Source: Desulfomicrobium escambiense DSM 10707
GTDB lineage: Bacteria > Desulfobacterota > Desulfovibrionia > Desulfovibrionales > Desulfomicrobiaceae
Direction: 5' to 3'
Assembly: GCF_000428825.1 (NCBI RefSeq)
Contig: NZ_AUAR01000004.1
Coordinates: 124,001 to 188,000, forward strand
DNA length: 64,000 nt
Shown here: positions 53,716-64,000 of the stretch, piece by piece
Layout of the letters: every line of letters starts with the position of its first letter
Position numbering within the stretch: the first letter of the stretch is position 1
Made by a program: the position numbers and the translations under genes
The notes under the pieces: generated by a model
What the model was told of the DNA's origin: nothing
Database searches by the model: none
The model's input: the letters and a program-made list of their open reading frames with translations, nothing else

Positions 53716-53771
53716 AAGGCTGAGAGATATACGAAGCCCAAACCGGAGGCCCGCTTTTCAGGACGTCGCCG

Positions 53772-54755
53772 TTACAGCCCCTTCTTCGGGTCAAAATCCT
53801 GGCCCAACGCGGCAGGCGACGTGATGGGCCAGCTGCCCGAGAAGCGTTTCAGGAACGGGTAGCGGCGCATGAAGTCCTGCACGATGGACACGCGGCCGAT
53901 GTTCACGGCCAGGAGCGTGACGATCATCATCGGGAAGGGCGCCACCTGGAAGACCTGGGCCGGGACCGATGGGAAGAGCTCCTGCAGGTAGATGCCCGAA
54001 ACCTGCAGTGCCGCGAAGAAATAGGCGCCGATGGCCGCCCGCACCGGGTGCCAGCCGCCGAAGATGACGATGGCCAGTGCGATCCAGCCCGCGCCTTCGC
54101 AGCCCTGGGGCCGCCCCCAGCCCGGTTTCACGGCCAGGGAATAGGCCGCTCCCGCCAAGCCGACCAATGCCCCGCCGATCAGACAGGCCGCGAGCCGGGT
54201 CAGCCGCACGCGGATGCCGCGGCCGAAGGCTGCCCGCGGCGATTCGCCCACGGCCCGCAGGCGCATGCCGCCGACCGTCTTGTACATCCACCACCAGCAC
54301 AGCACGATGGCCGCCAGGCTCAGGGCCACCACCGGCGACTGCCGCCCGAGCAGGGCGTCCAGCACGGGCGTCTCCGACAGGCCGGGGATGCCCCAGAGGC
54401 CGAAGGTCGGACCGGGCTGGCGGGAGTAGGAATGCCCCAGGAAATAGGCCAGGTCGCGGCACAGCAGGGTCAGGATGAAGCCCACGGCCAGTTGTGACTG
54501 CCCGAGATAGATGTTCGTCAGGCCCAGGATGGCGGCCGCGGCCGCGCCCACGGCCATGCCGCCCAGGGCGCCCGTCCAGGGGCTGCCCGTGGCCGATGCC
54601 AGGGCGAAGGCCGCCATGGCCGAGAGCAGCATGGTGCCGTCCAGGGACAGGTTGATGACCCCGGCCTTCTCGGTGATGGTCTCGCCCAGGGTCGCCAGGA
54701 CCAGCGGGGCGCCGGCCAGGAGTATCCCGGCCAGGACGAGGGCGAACTCGTGCAT
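53772..54755 (-). CDS. ABC importer permease, BMP/nucleoside type, second subunit
   Basis: 327 residues from the ATG at 54755, coupled to the upstream permease stop and preceded by GGAGGG; an ATG two codons earlier is the alternative. About nine hydrophobic helices, with the family segments LGETITEKAGVINLSLDGTM, LYKT-like YKTVGGMRLRAVGESPRAA and IFGGWHPVRAAIGAYFF. It matches YufQ/NupQ-like permeases that pair with a BMP-family binding protein. Last gene of the four-gene importer operon. Confidence 0.9.
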   Translation of the reverse strand: MHEFALVLAGILLAGAPLVLATLGETITEKAGVINLSLDGTMLLSAMAAFALASATGSPWTGALGGMAVGAAAAAILGLTNIYLGQSQLAVGFILTLLCRDLAYFLGHSYSRQPGPTFGLWGIPGLSETPVLDALLGRQSPVVALSLAAIVLCWWWMYKTVGGMRLRAVGESPRAAFGRGIRVRLTRLAACLIGGALVGLAGAAYSLAVKPGWGRPQGCEGAGWIALAIVIFGGWHPVRAAIGAYFFAALQVSGIYLQELFPSVPAQVFQVAPFPMMIVTLLAVNIGRVSIVQDFMRRYPFLKRFSGSWPITSPAALGQDFDPKKGL

Positions 54756-55795
54756 CAGCATCCCTCCCTGCGGCGGATGAGCCAGGCGCGCAGGCCCTGG
54801 GTCACGAACACGGACAGGACCATGAAGCCCTGGATGACGCCGCTTAAGGAGGAGTCCAGGTTCAGCTGCAGGGGCAGCTGGATGGAGCCCACGTTCAGGA
54901 CGGCGAAGAAGAGGCAGATGAAGGGCACGGGCAGGATGCGGAAGGACGCCATCATGCCCACCAGCAGGGCCGTGTAGCCGTAGCCCGAGGAGATGCTCGG
55001 CAGCAGGCGGTGGTAGACGCCCAGGACCTGCACGGCCCCGGCCAGGCCGCCCAGGGCGCCGCACAGGGCGAAAGCCTGCAGCATGCGCCGTCTGGGGCTC
55101 AGGTCGAAGAGGCGGGCTGCCTTGGGGTTCTGCCCGACGGCCTTGAGCCCCAGGCCCCATTGGGTGCGCGTCAGCAGTACGGCCACGAGGCAGATGGCCG
55201 CGCAGGCCAGGCCAAGTGCCGTCCAGCTGGCGGCCAGGCCGCCGATGCGGTCCAGCCACAGGCCGGCGTCCAGGGTCTCGGTGCCGCTCATGGAGGCCAC
55301 TCCGGGGCGTTTCCAGGGTCCGAAGATGAGCCAGATGGTCAGGCCCATGGCCACGAAGTTGAGGCCCAGACCCGAAAAGATCTCGTGCACCCGCCCCCAT
55401 GTCTTCAGCAGTCCGGCCAGCAGCGCCCACAGCGCCCCGCCGAGCATGCCGGCCGCCAGGGCCATGGCGATGTGCGCGGGCCCGCCCTGGTCCACGGGCA
55501 TGAGCGCTCCCGTGCAGAAGACGGCCCCGAGCACGACCTGGCCCTCGATGCCGATGTTCCACAACCGGGCCGTGAAGGGCACGAGCAGACCGGCCGAGCA
55601 GAGCATGAGCGGCACGAAGACCGTCAGCACCTGGCCGAACTTCGACATGGAGCCCAGACCGCCCAGCACGAGGATGCGCAGGGTTTCAAGGGGGGGCGCG
55701 CCCGAAGGCAGGGCCACGAGGACCGTCAGGACCAGGGCCAGGGCCAGGGCGGCCAGCAGCCACAGGATCTGTTCCATCCAGACGCTACGCTGCAT
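54755..55795 (-). CDS. ABC importer permease, BMP/nucleoside type, first subunit
   Basis: 346 residues. Eight or more hydrophobic helices; LLVPFTARLWNIGIEGQVVLGA, VHEIFSGLGLNFVAMGL, GLGLKAVGQNPKAARLF and SSGYGYTALLVGMM are typical of the YufP/NupP-like permease. Start lies inside the end of the ATPase gene. It forms the channel with the next permease for uptake of a nucleoside or related compound. Confidence 0.9.
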   Translation of the reverse strand: MQRSVWMEQILWLLAALALALVLTVLVALPSGAPPLETLRILVLGGLGSMSKFGQVLTVFVPLMLCSAGLLVPFTARLWNIGIEGQVVLGAVFCTGALMPVDQGGPAHIAMALAAGMLGGALWALLAGLLKTWGRVHEIFSGLGLNFVAMGLTIWLIFGPWKRPGVASMSGTETLDAGLWLDRIGGLAASWTALGLACAAICLVAVLLTRTQWGLGLKAVGQNPKAARLFDLSPRRRMLQAFALCGALGGLAGAVQVLGVYHRLLPSISSGYGYTALLVGMMASFRILPVPFICLFFAVLNVGSIQLPLQLNLDSSLSGVIQGFMVLSVFVTQGLRAWLIRRREGC

Positions 55796-57251
55796 GCCAG
55801 GACTCCAGGTTTTTGCCGGCCATCAGCGCGCCGAGGGTTTCGACGGTCGCGGCCGAACGGGGAACGTCGGCCACGAGCATGCGGTCGAAGAAGACCAGGA
55901 CCCGGTGGCTGTGCTCGATGACCTCATCCAGGTCCGGGGAAAAGAAGAAGATCGTCGCGCCGTCCCGGCAGCGTTCGCGCAGGTGTTCCCAGACCTGCAG
56001 GGACGAGCCCGCGTCCAGGCCGCGCGTGGGGTGTTCCATGAGCAGGAGCGGGGCTCCGTCGGGGATCAGAGACAGGAGCAGGCGCTGCTGGTTGCCGCCG
56101 GAGAGGGACTTGGCCGGGGTGTCGGGGTGGGCGCGCAGGTTGAAGCGGCCTTCGCACTGTTCCCGGCGGAAATCCTCCAGGCGCGCGGCCTGGTCCGGGA
56201 AGGCCAGGAGAATGTGCTCGCGGATGGACAGGTCCGGGAAGAGGGCCTGGCTCATGCGGTCGGCCGGCACGAAATGCACGCCGGCTTTGTGCAGCGCCTT
56301 GAAGTCGTTGCGCTCGAACCGGCGGCCGTCGAGCTCGAGTGCGCCCTCGGCCAGGCGGTCCAGGCCGCACAGGCCGCGCAGGAAGAGTTCCTGCCCGCTG
56401 CCGTCGAGGCCGGCCAGGCCGATCATCTCGCCGGGGGCCGCAGAGACGCCCAGGGGGCCCAGATGGTACTTCGGCCCGGCGAAGACGGCCCGGTCCAGGA
56501 CCATGCGGCGCGTCTGCGGGGCGGACACGGGCGGGACGTCCCCGGCCCGGTCCACGGCCTCGCCGAACATGAGGCGCACCAGCTCGTCCTCTCCGCAGGG
56601 CGTTTCCAACGTGGACACGAGGCGGCCTTGGCGCATGACGAAGATGGCGTCGGCCATCTCCAGGGCTTCGGAGAGCTTGTGGGTCACGAGCACCACCGTG
56701 TGGTCCTCCTCCCGCGCCAGGCGGGTCAGGAGGCCGAAGAGGCTGCGCTTCTGCTCGGGGGTGATGCCGGTGGTGGGTTCGTCGAGGATGAGCGTCGTGG
56801 CGCCGAGGTCCAGCAGGCGCAGGAGTTCCAGCAGCTGGCGCTCGCCCACGGTCAGGGATGAGATGGCTTCGCCCGGCAGGAAGCAGACGCCCAGGTGGTT
56901 GGACAGCTCGCCCAGCTTGTCGATCACCTGGTCCCTGGTGCGGGCCGTCCCGCCCAGTCTGAAATTCTCCCAGACGGGCAGGGCGGGGAAGTCGAGAGGG
57001 TCCTGGTAGAGCATGCCCACGCCCAGGCTGGCGGCCAGGGCCGGGGTCAGCCTGGCGTGGGACCGGCCGCGCACGGTGATGGTCCCGGCGTCGGGCACGG
57101 TGTGGCCGGCAAGGATGCGCATGAGCGTGCTCTTACCGGCCCCGTTTTCTCCCACCAGGGCGTAGATGCGGCCGGGTTCCAGGGTCAGGCTGATGGAATC
57201 GTTGGCCCGGACCCGGCCGTACTGTTTGCCGATGTCGGTGAGGACGATCAT
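55785..57251 (-). CDS. ABC importer ATPase, tandem domains, BMP/nucleoside type
   Basis: 488 residues with two ATPase domains. The first is complete: GENGAGKST, signature LTVGERQLLEL, Walker B TLILDEPTTGITPEQ. The second has a degenerate Walker A (GLDGSGQEL) but keeps LSGGNQQRLLL and LLLMEHPTRGLDAGS, the pattern of sugar/nucleoside importers in which one site is inactive. It starts one base after the binding-protein gene stop and overlaps the permease gene. Confidence 0.92.
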   Translation of the reverse strand: MIVLTDIGKQYGRVRANDSISLTLEPGRIYALVGENGAGKSTLMRILAGHTVPDAGTITVRGRSHARLTPALAASLGVGMLYQDPLDFPALPVWENFRLGGTARTRDQVIDKLGELSNHLGVCFLPGEAISSLTVGERQLLELLRLLDLGATTLILDEPTTGITPEQKRSLFGLLTRLAREEDHTVVLVTHKLSEALEMADAIFVMRQGRLVSTLETPCGEDELVRLMFGEAVDRAGDVPPVSAPQTRRMVLDRAVFAGPKYHLGPLGVSAAPGEMIGLAGLDGSGQELFLRGLCGLDRLAEGALELDGRRFERNDFKALHKAGVHFVPADRMSQALFPDLSIREHILLAFPDQAARLEDFRREQCEGRFNLRAHPDTPAKSLSGGNQQRLLLSLIPDGAPLLLMEHPTRGLDAGSSLQVWEHLRERCRDGATIFFFSPDLDEVIEHSHRVLVFFDRMLVADVPRSAATVETLGALMAGKNLESWHAA

Positions 57252-57252
57252 C

Positions 57253-58422
57253 TTACTTGGCGCTGGACTGGCCTTCCATGCCCTGCAGCAGCTGCGGCAG
57301 GGACCAGACCTGCTCGTCCGAGGCCTCCTGGCCGTCCTTCAGGAAGACGGAGCCGTCCTGGAAGTTGAGGGGGCCCTTGAACAGGCTGACCTTCTTGGCG
57401 CCGAGGTCGGCGACGAAGGCGTCGAGCCTGGCCTTGTTCTCGGCGCTCAGGCCTTCGCCGGCCTTGAAGCCGACAATGGAGGCGTCGTGGTCGTTGATGT
57501 CGGCCCAGTGCGGGGTGACCCATTCGAAATCCTGCTTCCACGTGCCGCCCTGCACGGCCTTGGCCTGGCGCAGGAAGTCCGGGCCCCAGTTGAAGTAGGG
57601 CACGCCGATGCAGGTCGGGCCCTGGCCTTCGCAGGCCTTGGCGTAGTCGTAGGGGATGGCCCAGGCGTCGCGGCCCTGGTCGCGCTTCTGACGGGCCACG
57701 GTCACGGCCTCGGGGGTGTCGATGCCGGAGATGACCACGTCGTAGCCGCCGTCGAAGAAGGACGTGGCGACCTGGGTCGGGTCCGTGGTCACGCCGGGGA
57801 TGTTGAACCAGAAGCCGATCCAGCTGACCTTGAACTGCAGGTCTTCGGCCTTCTTGCCGAGCACCTTTGTCCAGGCGTAGCGGGCGCCCAGGAAGGCGGA
57901 GGCGGCCAGGCGGCGGGTTTCCTCGTTGATCAGCGGGCCCAGGTAGGCGATCTTGCCCGTCTTGGAGGTCAGGGCGGCGGAGAAGCCGGCCATCATCTTG
58001 CCGTACTCCATGCGCCCGAAAAGGTTGCCCAGATTGGCCGGGGCCTTGCCGGTCAGGACGTCGTCGCCCGAGGCGTGGATGAAGGTCTTGTCCGGATGCA
58101 GGCTGGCGGCCTCGCGGATGCCGTCCTTCATGTCGTCGGACCCGGCGATGATCAGGTCCGCGCCCTTCTCGATCAGGTCGTCGACGACCTGCGGGATGGT
58201 CAGGCCGGGACGGTCGGCCGGGTTGACCTTGTCCAGGTATATGAGCTTGGCGCCGGGGAGCTTCTCCTCGACGTACTTGCCGCCCTCGTACTGGGCCTGG
58301 CTGTACCCCTTGTCGTTGTAGGGGCCGACCAGGATGAGGCCGATGGTCAGGTCCTTGGCCATGGCCATGGACGGACACAGAAGCAGGGCCGAAAGCCCCA
58401 GGGAAACCAGAAAACGCTTCAT
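57253..58422 (-). CDS. BMP-family periplasmic binding protein (nucleoside-type ABC importer)
   Basis: 389 residues from ATG 58422 with GGAGGA upstream. A signal peptide ends at AMAKD; no lipobox is visible, so it is soluble in the periplasm. The BMP family pattern follows: IGLILVGPYNDKGYSQAQYEGG, IIAGSDDMKDGI, IAYLGPLINEETRRLA, WIGFWFNIPG, VISGIDTPEAV and NWGPDFLRQA. Family members bind purine nucleosides or similar ligands. First gene of the importer operon and divergent from the corrinoid operon, so its ligand may be linked to that pathway. Confidence 0.92.
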   Translation of the reverse strand: MKRFLVSLGLSALLLCPSMAMAKDLTIGLILVGPYNDKGYSQAQYEGGKYVEEKLPGAKLIYLDKVNPADRPGLTIPQVVDDLIEKGADLIIAGSDDMKDGIREAASLHPDKTFIHASGDDVLTGKAPANLGNLFGRMEYGKMMAGFSAALTSKTGKIAYLGPLINEETRRLAASAFLGARYAWTKVLGKKAEDLQFKVSWIGFWFNIPGVTTDPTQVATSFFDGGYDVVISGIDTPEAVTVARQKRDQGRDAWAIPYDYAKACEGQGPTCIGVPYFNWGPDFLRQAKAVQGGTWKQDFEWVTPHWADINDHDASIVGFKAGEGLSAENKARLDAFVADLGAKKVSLFKGPLNFQDGSVFLKDGQEASDEQVWSLPQLLQGMEGQSSAK

Positions 58423-58697
58423 GTTTTCCTCCGAAGGGTGCGGGCGCGATCTCGCCGCGCCGGGATGTGGGCTCCCGCGCGGCCAGATGCCTGCGGAAGC
58501 CGGGTCCAATAGGTGTGCGGGACGGAAAAGTAAACCCCGACTTTGCCACCATGGGCCGTGAAGTCAACAGGTGGTTCGGCCCGCGCCGATCGTGGTGGGA
58601 GATCGCTTCGCCGTGTGTGCAAAGACGCGTTCGGCGTTGCCAACTCGCCGAAAATATGATCAATCCATACGACATGCCACCGGCCTCGGGAGGGGAC

Positions 58698-59384
58698 ATG
58701 ACAGTTGGAAATACGACCGATATCGAGAAGCTCAAGGAGACCCTGTTCTCTCTCATGCTCGACGCCGAGCGCGAGGGGGCCGTGGCGATGCTGCTCGGGT
58801 TCGCCCATGAGCGGGGATTCCAGGCGGCCGTCAACGACCTGCTGGAGCCGGTGCTGCAGCGCGTTGGCGAAGACTGGAGCCGGGAGCGCATTTCCCTGGC
58901 CCAGGGCTACGTGGCCGGCAAGATCGCCGAGGACGTCCTGCTGGCCGCGGTCTCGTCCCACGGAGATCTGCGGCTCGACGTCAAGGGGCCCGTGGTCCTC
59001 GGCAATGTCGAGGACGACTATCACTCCTTGGGCCGCAAGATGGTGGCCGTCTTTCTGCGCGCCGCCGGATGGAAGGTCGTCGACCTGGGCAACGACGTGT
59101 CGCCTGCGGCCTTTGTCGACGCGGCCCTCGAACACGGGGCGCGGGTCATCGGCGTTTCGGCCATGATGCTGACCACGGCCGAGAACATCCGGGCCGTACG
59201 GGCGGAACTCGATGCCCGGGGCCTGTCGGGACGCATCCGCCTGGCCGTGGGCGGGGCCGTCTTCAAGCTGCGGCCCGAGCTCGTGCGGGAGGTCGGCGGC
59301 GACGGCACCGCGGCCAGCGCCATCCAGGCCCCGGCGCTCTTCGATCGGCTTTGGGCCGGCGGGCCCGAAGGGGAGGGGACATGA
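58698..59384 (+). CDS. Corrinoid (cobalamin-binding) protein
   Basis: 228 residues from ATG 58698, which has GGGAGGGG; earlier in-frame ATG codons lack a site. Residues about 10-90 are the helical cap (LLEPVLQRVGEDWSRERISLAQGYVAGKIAED). The Rossmann domain follows with the cobalamin His in DDYHSLG (DxHxxG), GNDVSPAAFV, SAMMLTTAENI and GGAVFKL. Such proteins carry a methyl group on cobalt between two methyltransferases. The next gene overlaps (ATGA). No RamA-type reactivase is visible in the window. Confidence 0.92.
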   Translation: MTVGNTTDIEKLKETLFSLMLDAEREGAVAMLLGFAHERGFQAAVNDLLEPVLQRVGEDWSRERISLAQGYVAGKIAEDVLLAAVSSHGDLRLDVKGPVVLGNVEDDYHSLGRKMVAVFLRAAGWKVVDLGNDVSPAAFVDAALEHGARVIGVSAMMLTTAENIRAVRAELDARGLSGRIRLAVGGAVFKLRPELVREVGGDGTAASAIQAPALFDRLWAGGPEGEGT

Positions 59385-60400
59385 CCAGCCTGGAACGCGT
59401 CCTCTGCGCCCTGCGCGGCGAACCGGCGGACCGCAGGGCCTTCACCCTGACCCTGAGCCTCTACGGCGCGCGCCTCACGGGCTGCCCGGTGCGGGAGTAT
59501 TTCACCGTGCCGCGGCGATACCTCGAAGGCCAGCGTGAGGTGGTGGACCTGCTGGACCCGGACATTCTCTTCACGCCCTTCGTCCTGCCTTTCGAGGCCC
59601 TGGCCTACGGCGGCGAGGAGGTCTGGCTGGACCGTTTCGCGCCCAACGTGCGCAAACCGCCGTTCCGCGACCCGGATCTGGCCGAGCCCCTGGGCGAGGG
59701 CCTGCTGCTCGACCCGGGCGTGGGCTACCTCGTGGAGGCCACGCGGCTGCTGGCCGGGGAATTCGGGGCGGACAGGCCCGTCTGCGCCGTGGTCACGGCC
59801 CCCGTGGACCTGCCGGCCATGCTGCTGGGCATCGAGACCTGGCTCGAAATCCTGCTGTTCGACCCCGAACGTGCCGCCGCGTTCATGCACCTGTCCGAAG
59901 ACCATTTTCTGCGGCTGACCGCAGCCCTGTTCGATGCCGGGGCGACCTTTCTGGCCTGCCCCGTCATGTTCGCCAACCTGCGGCTGGTCACACCGGGCCT
60001 GCTCGAAAAAACCATTCTGCCCACCCTGGCCCGCTGCTTCGGCCTGTCCCGCGGGCCGGTCGTCTTCCACCACGGGGGCAACCGCATCGAGGACCATCTC
60101 CGCCATTACGCCGAGCTGCCCAACGTGCCGGGCTTCGTCATGGACCCCCGCGACAGCCTGTCCCGCGCCCGTGAGATCCTGGGCCCCGGGCGGCTCATCC
60201 TGGGCAACCTGAGCGGTCCGGCCCTGGTGCGCGCGGCCCCGGAGGAGGCGCGGGTCCTGGCCTCGGACATTCTGGCCGATCGGGCCGGCGACCGGGCCTT
60301 CATCCTGGCTTCGGGCCACGCGGACGTGCCCTTCGACACGAACCCGGACACCCTGCTGGCCGTGCGCCGGGCCGTCCTGGACGCGGGGGCCGTGACGTGA
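59381..60400 (+). CDS. UroD/MtaA-family corrinoid-dependent methyltransferase
   Basis: 339 residues, start overlapping the corrinoid gene stop behind GGGGAGGGG. TIM-barrel of the uroporphyrinogen decarboxylase superfamily (MTSLERVLCALRGEPADR, CAVVTAPVDLPAML, GATFLACPVMFAN, ILGNLSGPALV). In MtaA/CmuA enzymes the zinc site uses HxC plus a late Cys; here the equivalent places read FHHGGN and SGHADVP, so Cys ligands are replaced, perhaps by His. It may transfer a methyl group to or from the adjacent corrinoid protein, either as the substrate-specific enzyme or the acceptor enzyme. It is not heme-pathway HemE judging by context. Confidence 0.85.
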   Translation: MTSLERVLCALRGEPADRRAFTLTLSLYGARLTGCPVREYFTVPRRYLEGQREVVDLLDPDILFTPFVLPFEALAYGGEEVWLDRFAPNVRKPPFRDPDLAEPLGEGLLLDPGVGYLVEATRLLAGEFGADRPVCAVVTAPVDLPAMLLGIETWLEILLFDPERAAAFMHLSEDHFLRLTAALFDAGATFLACPVMFANLRLVTPGLLEKTILPTLARCFGLSRGPVVFHHGGNRIEDHLRHYAELPNVPGFVMDPRDSLSRAREILGPGRLILGNLSGPALVRAAPEEARVLASDILADRAGDRAFILASGHADVPFDTNPDTLLAVRRAVLDAGAVT

Positions 60401-60964
60401 CGGACGTCCTGGCCGTGACCTGCGGCATCTTCAGGGAAGAACTGCTGGCCCTGAGCCCGAACTTTCCCGGCCTGCGCCCGGTGTTTCTCGACTCCATGCT
60501 ACACATGCGGCCCGAGAAGCTTCAGGACAGGATCGACGAACTGCTGGAGGTCCGTCGGCCGGCACGGGTGCTCTTCATCTACGGCGACTGCACGCCGCGC
60601 ATCGTCGAACTCAGCCGCCGGCCCGGTTTTGCCAAGACGCGCGGCATCAACTGCTGCGAGATCATGCTCGGCCGCGAGGACTACAGGCGGCTACGCAAGG
60701 CCCGAGTGTTCTTTTTCCTGCCGGAATGGACCCGGCGCTGGCGAGACGTCTTCGAACAGGAGCTGGGCTTTGCGGGAGGGCGCGGCGTGGAGGAAATGCT
60801 GAGCGAGGTTCACGACCGCTTCATGTATCTGGACACGGGCGTCGTTCCCGTGCCCCGCTTCACCCTGAACGAGATCACCCGCGAACTCGGGCTGCCCATG
60901 TCGGTGCGGGAGACGGGGCTCTCCCGCCTGGAGGCGAGCATCGCCGACGCCCTGGAGGAGCTGC

Positions 60965-60975
<11 letters not shown>
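60397..60975 (+). CDS. DUF1638 protein of corrinoid methyltransferase operons
   Basis: 192 residues from a GTG overlapping the previous stop. VTCGIFREELLAL at the start, LDSMLHMRPEKLQDRI, VLFIYGDCTPRI and GINCCEIMLGREDYRRL match the DUF1638 family, which recurs beside MttB/MtaA-type genes. Several Cys residues (TCG, DCTP, NCCEI) could bind a metal. The biochemical role is unknown. Confidence 0.85.
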
Positions 60976-62989
<2,014 letters not shown>

Positions 62990-63009
62990 GCATCCGAGCA
63001 GGAGAAAAC

Positions 63010-63762
63010 ATGATGAAATGGATCCGCGGCATTTCCCATCAGTCCTACTTCCTCTTTCTGACGGCTCTCTTCTGCGTCGAGTTCGCCGTCCTGGCCGTCG
63101 ATCCTTTCGACCGCAAGGACTGGATCCTGGAAAATGTGCTGGTCCTCGTTTTCTTCGTCTTCATGTTCTTGTCCGCAGGAAAGTTCCCCTTTTCCCGCAT
63201 CTCCTACACCCTCATCTTCATCTTCCTGGGCATCCACGAGATCGGGGCGCACTACACCTACGCCGAGGTGCCCTACGACGCCTGGTTCCAGGCCGCCTTC
63301 GGCACGACCTTCAACGAGATCGTCGGCTGGGAGCGCAACAACTTCGACCGCGTCGTCCATTTTTCCTACGGCCTGCTCCTGGCCTACCCCATCCGCGAGA
63401 TCTACTTCCGCATGGCCAACGCCGAAGGGTTCTGGGGGTATTTCCTGCCGCTGGATTTCACCATGTCCACGTCCATGCTCTACGAACTCGTCGAGTGGGC
63501 CGCGGCCGAGGTCTTCGGCGGCGAGTTGGGCGCGGCCTACCTGGGCACCCAGGGCGACGTCTGGGACGCGCACAAGGACATGCTCCTGGCCAGTCTCGGC
63601 GCCCTCATCGCCATGGGCCTGACCATGGGCCTCAACATGTGGCTGCAGAAGGATTTCGCCCGCGAGTGGTCCCGGAGCCTGGACATCAAGCACCCCGAGC
63701 CCATGGGCGAGGACGAGATCGCGCGGCTTCTGGAAGGGAAGGAGTCGGGGCGGGCTTCGTGA
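63010..63762 (+). CDS. DUF2238 (YjdF-like) membrane protein
   Basis: 250 residues with GGAG before ATGATG. Six or seven hydrophobic helices; GIHEIGAHYTYAEVPYD, NNFDRVVHFSYGLLLAYPIRE, YELVEWAAAEVFG and GTQGDVWDAHKDMLLASLGAL are the DUF2238 landmarks with conserved His, Asp and Glu in the membrane. Function unknown. It follows the kinase gene by 20 bases, likely in the operon. Confidence 0.87.
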   Translation: MMKWIRGISHQSYFLFLTALFCVEFAVLAVDPFDRKDWILENVLVLVFFVFMFLSAGKFPFSRISYTLIFIFLGIHEIGAHYTYAEVPYDAWFQAAFGTTFNEIVGWERNNFDRVVHFSYGLLLAYPIREIYFRMANAEGFWGYFLPLDFTMSTSMLYELVEWAAAEVFGGELGAAYLGTQGDVWDAHKDMLLASLGALIAMGLTMGLNMWLQKDFAREWSRSLDIKHPEPMGEDEIARLLEGKESGRAS

Positions 63763-63774
63763 CGCCCGGAGCCG

Positions 63775-64000
63775 TCAGCCGAATTTGCGGCGAAAGATGA
63801 TCACGGCCGTGGTCAGGGTCACCATGGCGATGACGGCCAGGGGGAGGCAGTTTTCGAGCACGAAGGCGAGGGAGACGTCCTTGAGGAAGATGCCCTTCAC
63901 GATGACGATGAAGTGCTGGATGGGATTGATCCAGTTCACGGTCTGCAGCCACCGGGGCATGTTTTCCACTGGGGATGCGTAGCCCGAGAGGAGAATGGCC
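63775..64000 (-). CDS. ABC-2 type permease, C-terminal fragment (runs off the window)
   Basis: About 74 residues of the C-terminus are visible; the frame is open at the right edge (AILLSGYASPVENMPRW). LSGYASPVENMPRWLQTVNWINPIQHFI and a last membrane helix ending in RRKFG match the end of YhhJ/YadH-type ABC-2 permeases used for drug, polysaccharide or heme-type export. The gene start lies right of the window. Confidence 0.82.
   Translation of the reverse strand, partial: AILLSGYASPVENMPRWLQTVNWINPIQHFIVIVKGIFLKDVSLAFVLENCLPLAVIAMVTLTTAVIIFRRKFG

Overview
The window is a 64 kb chromosomal segment of high G+C content with dense, short-spaced genes, many starting at ATGA/GTGA overlaps behind strong GGAGG sites. 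Its gene content fits an anaerobic deltaproteobacterium, probably in or near the Desulfovibrionales: a corrinoid methyltransferase operon, metX-metW, an Fe-S protein with a winged-helix-like front, HD-GYP signalling and a BMP-type ABC importer. The lineage is inferred from content, not from a marker gene.

Left third (1-23573): a biosynthetic gene cluster that continues beyond the left edge. A large PKS/NRPS protein (carrier, KS without AT, DH-like, KR, ACP, condensation domain, half condensation domain) is translationally coupled to an NRPS protein. The latter has an adenylation domain split by a methyltransferase between motifs A2 and A3, then a carrier and a thioesterase. Downstream on the same strand lie a secreted serine hydrolase, two paralogous periplasmic binding proteins, a DUF697 protein, a PvdE/SyrD-type peptide exporter, a small Cys-rich secreted protein, an SPFH protein, a small membrane protein, and a sensor-MFS fusion. 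A converging minus-strand operon supplies tailoring and support: a KamA-family radical SAM aminomutase, a type II thioesterase, a phosphopantetheinyl transferase and a formyltransferase-like protein. Together this looks like synthesis, priming, proofreading, tailoring and export of a small hybrid polyketide-peptide. Its structure cannot be given because the upstream modules are missing.

Middle (24079-44307): an envelope and housekeeping stretch. It holds a FemAB-like protein, rnk with an unusual upstream region (22-codon ORF and two terminators), a methyltransferase, the mprF-acvB aminoacyl-phosphatidylglycerol pair, a periplasmic-sensor HD-GYP protein, a glycerophosphodiesterase flanked by two inverted copies of an unusual 9-bp-unit repeat, glycerol-3-phosphate dehydrogenase, metX-metW plus an O-acetylhomoserine sulfhydrylase, a DUF4242 protein, a Fic protein behind a perfect palindrome, pfkA, a DUF202 protein and the Fe-S protein.

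Right (44484-64000): mixed genes (solute-binding protein, M48 protease, quinone oxidoreductase, cysteine hydrolase divergent from a GlxA-type AraC regulator, acyl-CoA ligase, AAA/DUF4143 ATPase, methyltransferase, Crp/Fnr regulator). These are followed by a four-gene BMP-type nucleoside-like ABC importer, divergent from an operon of corrinoid protein, UroD/MtaA-like methyltransferase, DUF1638, hybrid sensor kinase and DUF2238 membrane protein. The right edge cuts an ABC-2 permease. I found no rRNA, tRNA, CRISPR array, insertion sequence or integrase.
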